Part shown: positions 1-6,048 of the stretch, one piece after another
Layout of the letters: every line of letters begins with the position of its first letter
How positions within the stretch are numbered: position 1 is the first letter of the stretch
From: Acidobacteriota bacterium
Lineage (GTDB): Bacteria; Acidobacteriota; Terriglobia; Terriglobales; Acidobacteriaceae
Assembly: GCA_023441255.1 (NCBI GenBank)
Contig: JAEZPW010000376.1
Span: 1-12,334, forward strand
DNA: 12,334 bases
Direction: 5' to 3'
Notes under the pieces: model-generated
Databases searched by the model: none
Told to the model about the DNA's origin: nothing
Seen by the model: the letters and a program-made list of their open reading frames with translations, nothing else
Position numbers and translations under genes: made by a program

Positions 1-1053
1 GTTTACCAGACGCTGGAACTTCACGACATCATTCGCGTGGACGTCGGACGTGGCGCCGGCATCGAGATACGTTGCAAGGACCCGCGCGTGCCGACGCACG
101 AGACGAACACCTGCTGGCGCGTGGCCGAACGCGTCCTGCGTTCGCTGAAGCAGCGGGGCAAGATCACCATCACCATCGAGAAAAAGCTTCCCGTGCAGGG
201 TGGCTTGGGAGCGGCATCGTCGAACGCGGTAGCTACCATGCTGGCCCTGGAGAAGGCCCTGGGCGCGGAACTGGAGGCCGACGAACGACTGAGAATAGCA
301 GCCGAGGTGGGGAGCGACCTGCCGCTGTTTCTCGTGGGCGGAACCGTGCTGGGGATTGGACGGGGCGAGCAAGTGCTGCCGCTGGCCGATCTACCGGCGC
401 TGGATATCGTTATTGTGACGCCGGATCTCGGTGTATCGACGCCAGAGGCATTCGCCGACTGGGACGCGCAGTTCGGGCTTGGCGATGTGAACGACGACTG
501 CCCCGACCAAGCGGAGCTTGGACGGGGTAACCGCCACGGTGCTGACTTCCCCACGTTAGCTTCGCGAACGTGGGGCACCGGAGCGGAGAATACAGGTTTG
601 ACGGATATAGGGCCGTCCAGTAGAATTCATAAGTTCAGCCAGACTACGTATATGTGGTTGGCTGGCAGTTTGCCCCGGTATTCTGGAAGAGGGTTTACGG
701 GGCACTCCGCAGCCGGTGTTCCCGTGTCGCTCGATGCAAGCAGTTCGAGCGGCGAAGACGGGGGCCGGGTTGAGACGCTGCTTCTCGACCTCGTCCGTGC
801 CGGGATAGAAAACGACTTCGAACGCGTTGTCTTTCCCAAGCACCCAAAATTGCGAGAAGTGAAGCGTGCACTGGAACGCGAAGGCGCGAAGTATGCCTCG
901 CTATCCGGTTCGGGCTCCACGCTGTACGGCCTGTACGAGTCGGCCGAAGCCGCGCAGAATGCGGCCGGGCGGCTGACCGAAACGGGATTTTCAGCGACGG
1001 CGTCGCGAACACTCACCCGGCAGCAGTACTGGGCGCGAATTTTTGATTTTTGA
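1..1053 (+). CDS. ispE: 4-diphosphocytidyl-2-C-methyl-D-erythritol kinase, 5'-truncated by window edge
   Basis: IspE is the cytoplasmic GHMP-family kinase of the MEP isoprenoid pathway; it phosphorylates the 2-hydroxyl of CDP-methylerythritol using ATP. The reading frame is open from base 1, so the start lies outside; by comparison with E. coli IspE roughly the first 30 residues are missing, including the early Lys/Asn substrate motif. Visible are the glycine-rich ATP loop PVQGGLGAASSNAV (from base 190) and the C-terminal GHMP motif SLSGSGSTLYGLY (about 898-936). The middle is odd: bases about 500-600 encode a stretch without resemblance to IspE that I recall, and the DNA there consists of two palindromes, one a copy of an intergenic repeat. 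The last codons (IFDF, stop TGA 1051-1053) are made of a heptamer repeat array, so the natural C-terminus has been overwritten or extended. Family assignment is secure; whether the inserted segment is tolerated is unknown. Confidence 0.9.
   Translation, partial: VYQTLELHDIIRVDVGRGAGIEIRCKDPRVPTHETNTCWRVAERVLRSLKQRGKITITIEKKLPVQGGLGAASSNAVATMLALEKALGAELEADERLRIAAEVGSDLPLFLVGGTVLGIGRGEQVLPLADLPALDIVIVTPDLGVSTPEAFADWDAQFGLGDVNDDCPDQAELGRGNRHGADFPTLASRTWGTGAENTGLTDIGPSSRIHKFSQTTYMWLAGSLPRYSGRGFTGHSAAGVPVSLDASSSSGEDGGRVETLLLDLVRAGIENDFERVVFPKHPKLREVKRALEREGAKYASLSGSGSTLYGLYESAEAAQNAAGRLTETGFSATASRTLTRQQYWARIFDF
501..579. repeat. Two palindromes inside ispE, the second a copy of an intergenic repeat
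   Basis: First palindrome 501-527: CCCCG-a-CCAAG, 5-base loop, CTTGG-a-CGGGG. Second palindrome 549-575: CCCCACGTT, 9-base loop AGCTTCGCG, AACGTGGGG, a perfect 9-bp stem followed by CACC. The second, 549-579, matches 5241-5271 in the rpsR-rplI spacer at 28 of 31 bases. It is read through in frame as part of ispE. Confidence 0.75.
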
Positions 1054-1142
1054 TTTCTGATTTTTGATTTTGATTTGGGGTACCATGAACACAGGGCTGA
1101 GAAGCTCTTACCCCTCGAAAATCAACCATCGGAAATCAACCG
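1040..1142. repeat. Paired inverted heptamer array I (ispE to tRNA-Gln spacer)
   Basis: Left arm 1040-1067 has four 7-base units TTTTTGA, TTTTTGA, TTTCTGA, TTTTTGA. Right arm 1115-1142 has four units TCGAAAA, TCAACCA, TCGGAAA, TCAACCG, which read as the degenerate complement. Between them GGGGTA (1077-1082) and TACCCC (1109-1114) form the ends of a further inverted repeat. The ispE stop codon TGA (1051-1053) is the end of the second unit, and the right arm ends 5 bases before the tRNA. Confidence 0.65.
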
Positions 1143-1147
1143 GGTTT

Positions 1148-1221
1148 TGGGCGGTCGACTAATGGTAGGTCAAGTGCCTTTGGAGCACTTTGTCTAGGTT
1201 CGAATCCTAGCCGCCCAGCCA
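1148..1221 (+). tRNA. tRNA-Gln (anticodon TTG)
   Basis: A full cloverleaf can be drawn by hand. The acceptor stem TGGGCGG (1148-1154) pairs with CCGCCCA (1211-1217), followed by discriminator G1218 and an encoded CCA (1219-1221). The D arm is GAC / GTC with loop TAATGGTAG. The anticodon stem AGTGC / GCACT (1173-1177, 1185-1189) has loop CTTTGGA, which puts TTG at 1180-1182, decoding CAA and by wobble CAG. The T arm is CTAGG-TTCGAAT-CCTAG. It sits between two heptamer arrays, I on the left and II on the right. Confidence 0.96.
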
Positions 1222-1229
1222 GAGAACCA

Positions 1230-1342
1230 GTTTCTAGTTTCAGGTTTCTAGTTTCTAGTTGTGCGGGTCGTCGTAAGTTTTGAGCACGAGTGCCCGGCCT
1301 GCAGCGCGAAACCAGAGACAAGAAACCAGAAACTAGAAACAA
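1230..1342. repeat. Paired inverted heptamer array II (tRNA-Gln to prs spacer)
   Basis: Left arm 1230-1260 is GTTTCTA, GTTTCAG, GTTTCTA, GTTTCTA plus GTT. Right arm 1308-1342 is five units GAAACCA, GAGACAA, GAAACCA, GAAACTA, GAAACAA. The complement of the right arm aligns with 1230-1251 at 20 of 22 bases, so the two arms could pair as a long imperfect stem around a 47-base centre. The array ends 10 bases before the preferred prs start codon. Confidence 0.75.
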
Positions 1343-1352
1343 CAACGAGGCC

Positions 1353-2450
1353 ATGGACGGAACTGCAGCCAAATTGAGCGAGACGATCGACTCGAGTTCG
1401 ACGAAGACCGCTGGAGAAACTGCCACCGGAGTCGGAATCGCGATGACCGAAAAGAAGGAACCGCACGATTCGTCCAAGCCGGGCGAGAAGAAGCCGCAGA
1501 AAGGTCGCACGGACGACAAGTTCAAGATCTTTTCCGGCACGGCCAATCCCGCCCTTGCAGACGAGATCTGCGCATTCCTGGGAATGCTTCGCGGGCAGGC
1601 GCAGATAACGCGCTTTTCGGACGGCGAGGTTTACGTCCAGCTGCTGGAGAACGTGCGCGGCGCGGACGTCTTCGTTGTGCAGCCGACGTGCTTCCCGACC
1701 GACCAGCACCTGATCGAACTGCTGCTCATTATGGATGCGCTTAAGAGGGCCTCGGCCCGGCGCATCACGCCGGTGATTCCGTACTTCGGCTATGCGCGCC
1801 AGGACCGCAAGGACAAGCCGCGCGTTCCGGTATCAGCCAAGGTGGTGGCCGACGTGCTGACGGTGGCGGGCGCGAACCGCTGCGTGGTGGTGGACCTGCA
1901 CGCGCCGCAGATCCAGGGCTTTTTCAATATTCCGGTCGATCACCTGTTCGCGTCACCGGTGCTGGTTGATTACGTCAAGAAGCTGGCGCTGCCGAACCTG
2001 ACGGTGGTTTCGCCCGATGCGGGCGGCGTGGAGCGCGCGCGCTTCTTCGCCAAGAAGATGGATTCGGCGCTGGCTATCGTCGACAAGCGGCGCGTGGAAA
2101 TGGATGTGACGGAAGTGATGCACGTCATCGGCGATGTGCGCGACCGCAGTTGCGTCATCCTCGACGACATCATTGATACGGCAGGCACGCTGGTAAAGAC
2201 CGCGGATGCACTGCTGAAGAGCGGCGCACGCGAAGTCTACGCCTGCGCGTCGCACGCCGTGCTATCTGGCCCGGCGATCGAACGAATTTCGAAGTCGGCC
2301 CTGAAGCAGGTGATCGTCACCAATACGATTCCCCTGACGGAAGAGGCCAAGAACGAACCCAAGATCAAGGTGCTGACGGTGGCTGGCCTGGTCGCGAGGG
2401 CGATCCAGTCCATCCATGAAGAAACCTCGGTCAGCAAATTGTTCCAGTAA
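1353..2450 (+). CDS. prs: Ribose-phosphate pyrophosphokinase (PRPP synthetase)
   Basis: Makes 5-phosphoribosyl-1-pyrophosphate from ribose 5-phosphate and ATP for purine, pyrimidine, His, Trp and NAD synthesis; cytosolic. The core begins near residue 56 with FKIFSGTANPALADEIC and shows FSDGEVYVQ, the catalytic-flap region PVIPYFGYARQDRK, VVVDLHAPQIQGFF and the PRPP-binding loop DDIIDTAGT (about residues 271-279). The start is uncertain. ATG 1353 gives 365 residues with a hydrophilic Ser/Thr/Lys-rich extension of about 55 residues; ATG 1443 gives 335 residues, closer to the usual 310-320, and has a GGAG 11 bases upstream. A GTG at 1290 would translate the heptamer array and is rejected. It is followed 18 bases later by rplY, probably in one transcript. 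Confidence 0.95.
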   Translation: MDGTAAKLSETIDSSSTKTAGETATGVGIAMTEKKEPHDSSKPGEKKPQKGRTDDKFKIFSGTANPALADEICAFLGMLRGQAQITRFSDGEVYVQLLENVRGADVFVVQPTCFPTDQHLIELLLIMDALKRASARRITPVIPYFGYARQDRKDKPRVPVSAKVVADVLTVAGANRCVVVDLHAPQIQGFFNIPVDHLFASPVLVDYVKKLALPNLTVVSPDAGGVERARFFAKKMDSALAIVDKRRVEMDVTEVMHVIGDVRDRSCVILDDIIDTAGTLVKTADALLKSGAREVYACASHAVLSGPAIERISKSALKQVIVTNTIPLTEEAKNEPKIKVLTVAGLVARAIQSIHEETSVSKLFQ

Positions 2451-2468
2451 CGGAAGGAATCGAGAGTT

Positions 2469-3163
<695 letters not shown>

Positions 3164-3164
<1 letters not shown>

Positions 3165-3324
3165 TTTCTGGTTTCTGGTTTCTTGTTTCTGGTTGGGTGG
3201 TGCGAAAGATCGCTGCCAAATGCATAGATCTTTCGCTCCGCTCAGGATGACTCCCTTGTGGGATGTGTTCAGAACGTGGGATGTCATGCGGGACGCGAAA
3301 CTCGAAACGCGAAACTCGAAACGG
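3164..3324. repeat. Paired inverted heptamer array III (rplY to pth spacer) with internal hairpin
   Basis: Left arm 3164-3191 is GTTTCTG, GTTTCTG, GTTTCTT, GTTTCTG. Right arm 3297-3324 is GAAACTC, GAAACGC, GAAACTC, GAAACGG. The arms carry different unit variants here, unlike array V. The centre holds a perfect 10-bp inverted repeat GCGAAAGATC (3202-3211) / GATCTTTCGC (3227-3236), followed by a CTCCGCTCAGGATGAC stretch of the type found as dispersed repeats in acidobacteria. The first unit uses the last base of the rplY stop; the last ends 1 base before the pth ATG. Confidence 0.75.
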
Positions 3325-3325
3325 C

Positions 3326-3907
3326 ATGAAGCTGATCGTCGGCCTTGGCAATCCGGGAATCGAGTACCAGTTCACGCTGCACAACTTCGGCTTCCTTGCC
3401 GTGGACCGCATCGCTGAACGGTACGGGGCGCACATCGGCAACCGCCGATGCCGCGCGCTGACGGGCAAGGCCGTGGTGGAAGGCAGCGAGACGTTGCTGG
3501 CGAAACCGGAAACGTTCATGAACCTGAGCGGGCTGTCGGTTCGTGAACTGGTCGATGAATATGAAGTCGACCCGGTGAGGGACCTGGTCGTGATCTATGA
3601 CGATCTGGATCTCCCGTTCGGCACGCTGCGAGTGCGCACGAAGGGCAGCGCGGGCGGACATCACGGGATGGAGTCCATTATCGGGGCGCTGAAGACGCAG
3701 GATTTCACGCGTATCCGGCTCGGCATTTCACCGGAACGCCCGATCGGCGACGGCGCGAAGTATGTGCTGTCGCAGTTCAAGAAGTCGCAGTACGCGGTCG
3801 TGGACGAGGTTCTCGATTCCGCGGCCGATGCAGTGAAGGTTCTTCTGACTGAAGGTCCGGCGGCGGCGATGAACAGGTTTAATCGCAAGCCGGTGCCGGA
3901 AGAATAA
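3326..3907 (+). CDS. pth: Peptidyl-tRNA hydrolase
   Basis: Bacterial Pth (Pth1 family) cleaves the ester bond of peptidyl-tRNAs that drop off ribosomes, recycling tRNA. The protein of 193 residues has the usual length and motifs: GLGNPG (6-11) with N9, the catalytic His in TLHN (H19, equal to E. coli H20), KPETFMNLSG with N66, and VVIYDDLDLP with D92. Two changes stand out: Leu for the common Arg in T-R-H-N, and GGHHGM where E. coli has GHNGL, placing His113 at the position of Asn114. The start ATG 3326 is chosen because MKLIVGLGNPG is the family N-terminus; a longer reading to 3263 would translate heptamer repeats. There is no clear Shine-Dalgarno sequence, since the array runs to 1 base before the ATG. 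Confidence 0.95.
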   Translation: MKLIVGLGNPGIEYQFTLHNFGFLAVDRIAERYGAHIGNRRCRALTGKAVVEGSETLLAKPETFMNLSGLSVRELVDEYEVDPVRDLVVIYDDLDLPFGTLRVRTKGSAGGHHGMESIIGALKTQDFTRIRLGISPERPIGDGAKYVLSQFKKSQYAVVDEVLDSAADAVKVLLTEGPAAAMNRFNRKPVPEE

Positions 3908-3908
3908 G

Positions 3909-3950
3909 GTTTCGAAGGTTTCGGACACTTCCGAAACGTTGATTTTTGGG
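3909..3950 (+). terminator. Possible intrinsic terminator after pth
   Basis: Stem GTTTCGG (3918-3924), loop ACACTT, CCGAAAC (3931-3937), then GTTGATTTTTGG with five T from 3943. It begins 2 bases after the pth stop with GTTTCGA, so it may instead be a reduced member of the heptamer family (two GTTTCG units and one inverted unit). The T run is displaced 5 bases from the stem, which weakens the terminator reading. Confidence 0.4.
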
Positions 3951-3975
3951 TTCAGAGTAGGGCGGTGCTGGATTG

Positions 3976-4026
3976 TGTAGCGCCGGGTCTTTGACCCGGA
4001 GTGGACGGGTCACCCGTCCCCACACG
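3976..4026. repeat. Double-hairpin repeat, copy A
   Basis: Hairpin 1 is CCGGGTC-TTT-GACCCGG (3983-3999). Hairpin 2 is GGACGGG-TCA-CCCGTCC (4003-4019), followed by CCACAC. Bases 3976-3999 match 4680-4703 (copy B) at 23 of 24 positions. This is a REP-like palindromic unit. Confidence 0.75.
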
Positions 4027-4054
4027 GGCGCCGCCGATGGCAGACCCGGTCCGC

Positions 4055-4134
4055 CCCACCGAGGGGCAGAACAGATCGAATGAATCGCGCGGTGGGAATA
4101 CCCACCCTCCCCTGAAGGGAAGGGTGGGGCACCC
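4055..4134 (+). promoter_or_regulatory. rpsF leader with mutually exclusive hairpins
   Basis: Four segments can pair in alternative ways: CCCACCG (4055-4061) with CGGTGGG (4090-4096); GGTGGG (4091-4096) with CCCACC (4101-4106) across AATA; and CCCACCCT (4101-4108) with AGGGTGGG (4121-4128), extended inside by CCC/GGG around a TGAA loop. This 1:2, 2:3, 3:4 scheme resembles an attenuator, and it ends about 16 bases before the rpsF Shine-Dalgarno sequence. In many bacteria the S6:S18 complex binds the rpsF leader; whether this is such a site is untested, and part of the sequence (GTGGGGCACCC) resembles the dispersed repeats. Confidence 0.35.
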
Positions 4135-4156
4135 AGGGAGCGCGGGAGAGAAGCGA

Positions 4157-4573
4157 ATGCGTACTTATGAAGTGATGTTCATCGTCCGGCCGGACATGGT
4201 GGACGAGGACCTGGACAGACTGATTTCTACGCTTGAAGGCAACGTGACCACCGCCGGTGGCACGGTGAAGAGCATCGAGCGCATGGGCAAGCGGCGGCTG
4301 GCTTACACCGTTCGCAAGTTCAACGACGGCGTTTACGTGCTCTTCACGCTGGAAGGTGAAGGAAAGCTGATCGCCGAAGTGGAACGCCGCCTGCGCGTGG
4401 CCGAGCCGGTGATCAAGTTCATCACGGTTCGCGTTGATGAAGAGCAGAAGCGCCTGGACAAGGTGAAGGCGTATCGCGACGCGCACCAGCGTGGACGCGG
4501 CACCCAGGCCGCAGCTGCGGCAGCCGCGACCGAACCAGCCGCACCGGGCAGCGAAGCTACGGCAGGGGCGTAG
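4157..4573 (+). CDS. rpsF: 30S ribosomal protein S6
   Basis: S6 sits on the platform of the small subunit and forms a dimer with S18. The protein of 138 residues starts MRTYEVMFIVRPDM and keeps the family pattern: beta strand 1, TAGGTVKSIERMGKRRLAY (residues about 34-52), YVLFTLEGEG, and PVIKFITVRVDEEQK near residue 90. After about residue 108 an Ala/Gly/Pro-rich tail of some 30 residues is likely disordered. ATG 4157 is chosen because it gives the canonical N-terminus and is preceded by GGAGAG (4145-4150) at 6 bases. The frame is open further upstream to 4001 but that part is non-homologous leader DNA. rpsR follows after a 195-base spacer with no ssb between them, unlike many rpsF-ssb-rpsR operons. 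Confidence 0.96.
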   Translation: MRTYEVMFIVRPDMVDEDLDRLISTLEGNVTTAGGTVKSIERMGKRRLAYTVRKFNDGVYVLFTLEGEGKLIAEVERRLRVAEPVIKFITVRVDEEQKRLDKVKAYRDAHQRGRGTQAAAAAAATEPAAPGSEATAGA

Positions 4574-4580
4574 AAGGCGA

Positions 4581-4638
4581 GTTTCTCGTTTCGAGTTTCT
4601 AGTGGACTTCGCTTCAAACTCGAAAGGCGAGGAAACTC
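4581..4638. repeat. Paired inverted heptamer array IV (rpsF to rpsR spacer)
   Basis: Left arm 4581-4601 is GTTTCTC, GTTTCGA, GTTTCTA. Right arm about 4615-4638 is CAAACTC, GAAAGGC, a GAG interruption, GAAACTC. The two arms are only 13 bases apart, so this is the most compact and most degenerate member; it begins 7 bases after the rpsF stop. Confidence 0.6.
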
Positions 4639-4655
4639 TGACAGACATTTGCACA

Positions 4656-4734
4656 CGGGCAGGCTGCCCGCATGGTCGGTGTAGCACCGGGTCTTTGACC
4701 CGGCGAGGACGGGTCAGAGACCCGTCCCCACACA
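4656..4734. repeat. Double-hairpin repeat, copy B, with a third triloop hairpin upstream
   Basis: Copy B has CCGGGTC-TTT-GACCCGG (4687-4703) and GGACGGGTC-AGA-GACCCGTCC (4707-4727), then CCACAC. Just upstream lies another triloop hairpin, CGGGCA-GGC-TGCCCG (4656-4670). The second stem is longer than in copy A, with both arms changed together, so pairing has been kept. It ends about 30 bases before the rpsR ribosome binding site. Confidence 0.75.
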
Positions 4735-4768
4735 GGACGAGGCGTTACCAGAGACATTGAGGAGAATC

Positions 4769-5134
4769 ATGGCTGACGAAACTACTCAGCAACCGCAGCA
4801 GTCGAGTGAAGGGCAGGGATCGCAGGAACGTCGTCCCGGTCCGGGAGGGCCGCGTGGCCCGCGTCCGGGTGGTCCGGGCGGGCGTCCGGGCGCCGGGCGC
4901 GATGGCGGCCGCAAGTACTTCCGCCGCAAGAAGGTTTGCAAGTTCTGCGTCGAGAAGATCGATTCGATCAACTACAAGGACGTTCGCCTGCTTTCCGGCT
5001 TCGTTGCCGAAAGCGGCAAGATCGTTCCGCGCCGCCTGACCGGTGTTTGTACGCCGCATCAGCGCCGCCTGACGGACGCGATCAAACAGGCCCGCAACAT
5101 CGCGCTGCTGCCGTTCGCGAGCAGCAAGGGATAG
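4769..5134 (+). CDS. rpsR: 30S ribosomal protein S18 with Gly/Pro/Arg-rich N-terminal extension
   Basis: S18 binds the platform of the small subunit with S6. The conserved part is residues about 49-121: KYFRRKKVCKFC, IDSINYKDVRLLSGFVAESGKIVPRRLTGVC and HQRRLTDAIKQARNIALLPF. C57 and C60 (CKFC) with C94 and H97 (CTPH) form a likely zinc site, as in the zinc-binding form of S18. Residues 1-48 are an added Gln-rich then Gly/Pro/Arg-rich stretch, so the protein is longer (121) than the common 70-90 residues. ATG 4769 is preceded by AGGAG about 4 bases away; an upstream in-frame ATG at 4757 would place this site inside the gene and is less likely. The spacers on both sides are full of repeats. Confidence 0.95.
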   Translation: MADETTQQPQQSSEGQGSQERRPGPGGPRGPRPGGPGGRPGAGRDGGRKYFRRKKVCKFCVEKIDSINYKDVRLLSGFVAESGKIVPRRLTGVCTPHQRRLTDAIKQARNIALLPFASSKG

Positions 5135-5140
5135 AAGACA

Positions 5141-5379
5141 GTTTCGAGTTTCGCGTTTCGAGTTTCGAGCATGGATCTCTGAGACGAGAACGGGAGCTCG
5201 TTGCTGGAGCGGTGGGCGTCTGTAGCCTTCTCGAGTAAAGCCCCACGTTGGCTGCGCGAACGTGGAGCACCGTGGGACGAAAACATTTGTGGAATCTGTT
5301 TCCAGACTGGATCGCGCGAGATTCGCGAAACGCGAAACTCGAAACGCGAAACTCAAGTTGATCTGGAAACTTGAAACTT
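5141..5379. repeat. Paired inverted heptamer array V (rpsR to rplI spacer) with internal palindrome
   Basis: Left arm 5141-5168 is GTTTCGA, GTTTCGC, GTTTCGA, GTTTCGA. Right arm 5327-5354 is GAAACGC, GAAACTC, GAAACGC, GAAACTC, followed after 11 bases by GAAACTT, GAAACTT (5366-5379). Bases 5146-5167 and 5333-5354 are a perfect 22-bp inverted repeat. The centre contains the palindrome CCCCACGTT...AACGTGG (5241-5271), the same element found inside ispE. The last unit ends where the rplI ribosome binding site GGAG (5380-5383) begins. Confidence 0.85.
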
Positions 5380-5389
5380 GGAGTTTGTG

Positions 5390-5872
5390 ATGGAAGTCAT
5401 CCTTAAAGAAGATGTAGCGAAGCTGGGCTCGCGCGGCGACGTGGTGAAGGTCGCCGAGGGCTACGGGCGCAACTATCTGCTGCCCAAGAAGCTCGCCATT
5501 GAAGCCACTGCCGCTAACAAGGCGGTAATCAAGCAGATGAAGGACGCCGCGCTCCGCCGCAGCGCCAAGGAAAAGGCCGACGCGGAAGCTTTGGCGAAAC
5601 AGTTCGAAGGCGTTGTGCTGAACTTCGTGCGCCGCGCCGGCGAACACGATCAGCTGTTCGGTTCGGTAACAACGTCCGAACTGGCCGAAGGCCTGAACAA
5701 GAAAGGCTTCAACGTTGACCGTCGCCGCATCGAGCTTGACCAACCTATCAAGACGCTGGGCGAGTTCACCGTGCCGATCCGTCTGCACAAGGACGTCATT
5801 GTCAAGGTGAAGGCGATCGTGGAGAAGGAAGCGACGGGCGAAGAAGAAGCCGCGGCCGAAGCGACGGAGTAG
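5390..5872 (+). CDS. rplI: 50S ribosomal protein L9
   Basis: L9 binds 23S rRNA domain V at the base of the L1 stalk and helps reading-frame maintenance. The protein has 160 residues. The N-terminal domain is typical: MEVILKEDVAKLGSRGDVVKV followed by AEGYGRNYLLPKKLA (residues about 22-36). A charged helix connects it to the C-terminal domain (about 70-150, with HDQLFGSVTTSELAEGL and LGEFTVPIRLHKDV). The last dozen residues are Glu/Ala-rich. ATG 5390 has GGAG (5380-5383) at 6 bases. The upstream in-frame ATG 5378 falls before this site and is rejected. No dnaB follows, although rplI-dnaB is a frequent pair; the operon seems to end here. Confidence 0.96.
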   Translation: MEVILKEDVAKLGSRGDVVKVAEGYGRNYLLPKKLAIEATAANKAVIKQMKDAALRRSAKEKADAEALAKQFEGVVLNFVRRAGEHDQLFGSVTTSELAEGLNKKGFNVDRRRIELDQPIKTLGEFTVPIRLHKDVIVKVKAIVEKEATGEEEAAAEATE

Positions 5873-5880
5873 AAAACCGT

Positions 5881-6048
5881 CGTTGGCCCGTAGTCGTTAG
5901 TCGTTGGTCATTTGAGCTGCTGCAGGGTTGTCATTCCGAGCACAGCGAGGAATCCTGGCTGCAAGAGGATCTGCGCGGGTAGGGGTTCCTCGTCGCTGCG
6001 CTCCTCGGAATGACAAAGGACCGACGAGCGACGGACCAACGACCGTTC
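5881..6048. repeat. Paired inverted heptamer array VI (downstream of rplI) with long internal palindrome
   Basis: Left arm 5881-5908 is CGTTGGC, CCGTAGT, CGTTAGT, CGTTGGT. Right arm 6020-6041 is ACCGACG, AGCGACG, one extra base, ACCAACG. Inside is a perfect 13-bp inverted repeat TTGTCATTCCGAG (5928-5940) / CTCGGAATGACAA (6004-6016), extended by near-complementary AGCGAGGAA / TTCCTCG parts. The TTGTCATTCCGAG palindrome is, from memory, a common dispersed repeat in acidobacterial genomes. Unit sequence differs from the other arrays but period and inverted layout are the same. Confidence 0.7.

Noticed and set aside
1290..1352. Earlier GTG start for prs
   Set aside because: It would translate the right arm of heptamer array II; the ATG at 1353 or 1443 is more plausible.
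3263..3325. Earlier start for pth
   Set aside because: The added residues are translated heptamers, whereas MKLIVGLGNPG at 3326 is the family N-terminus.
4001..4156. N-terminal extension of rpsF
   Set aside because: The added sequence is hairpin repeat and leader DNA; the ATG at 4157 has a good ribosome binding site and the canonical S6 start.
4745..5788. Long minus-strand open frame opposite rpsR and rplI
   Set aside because: It is antisense to two well-recognised ribosomal genes, crosses repeat arrays, and its translation resembles no family; its openness follows from GC-rich codon use.
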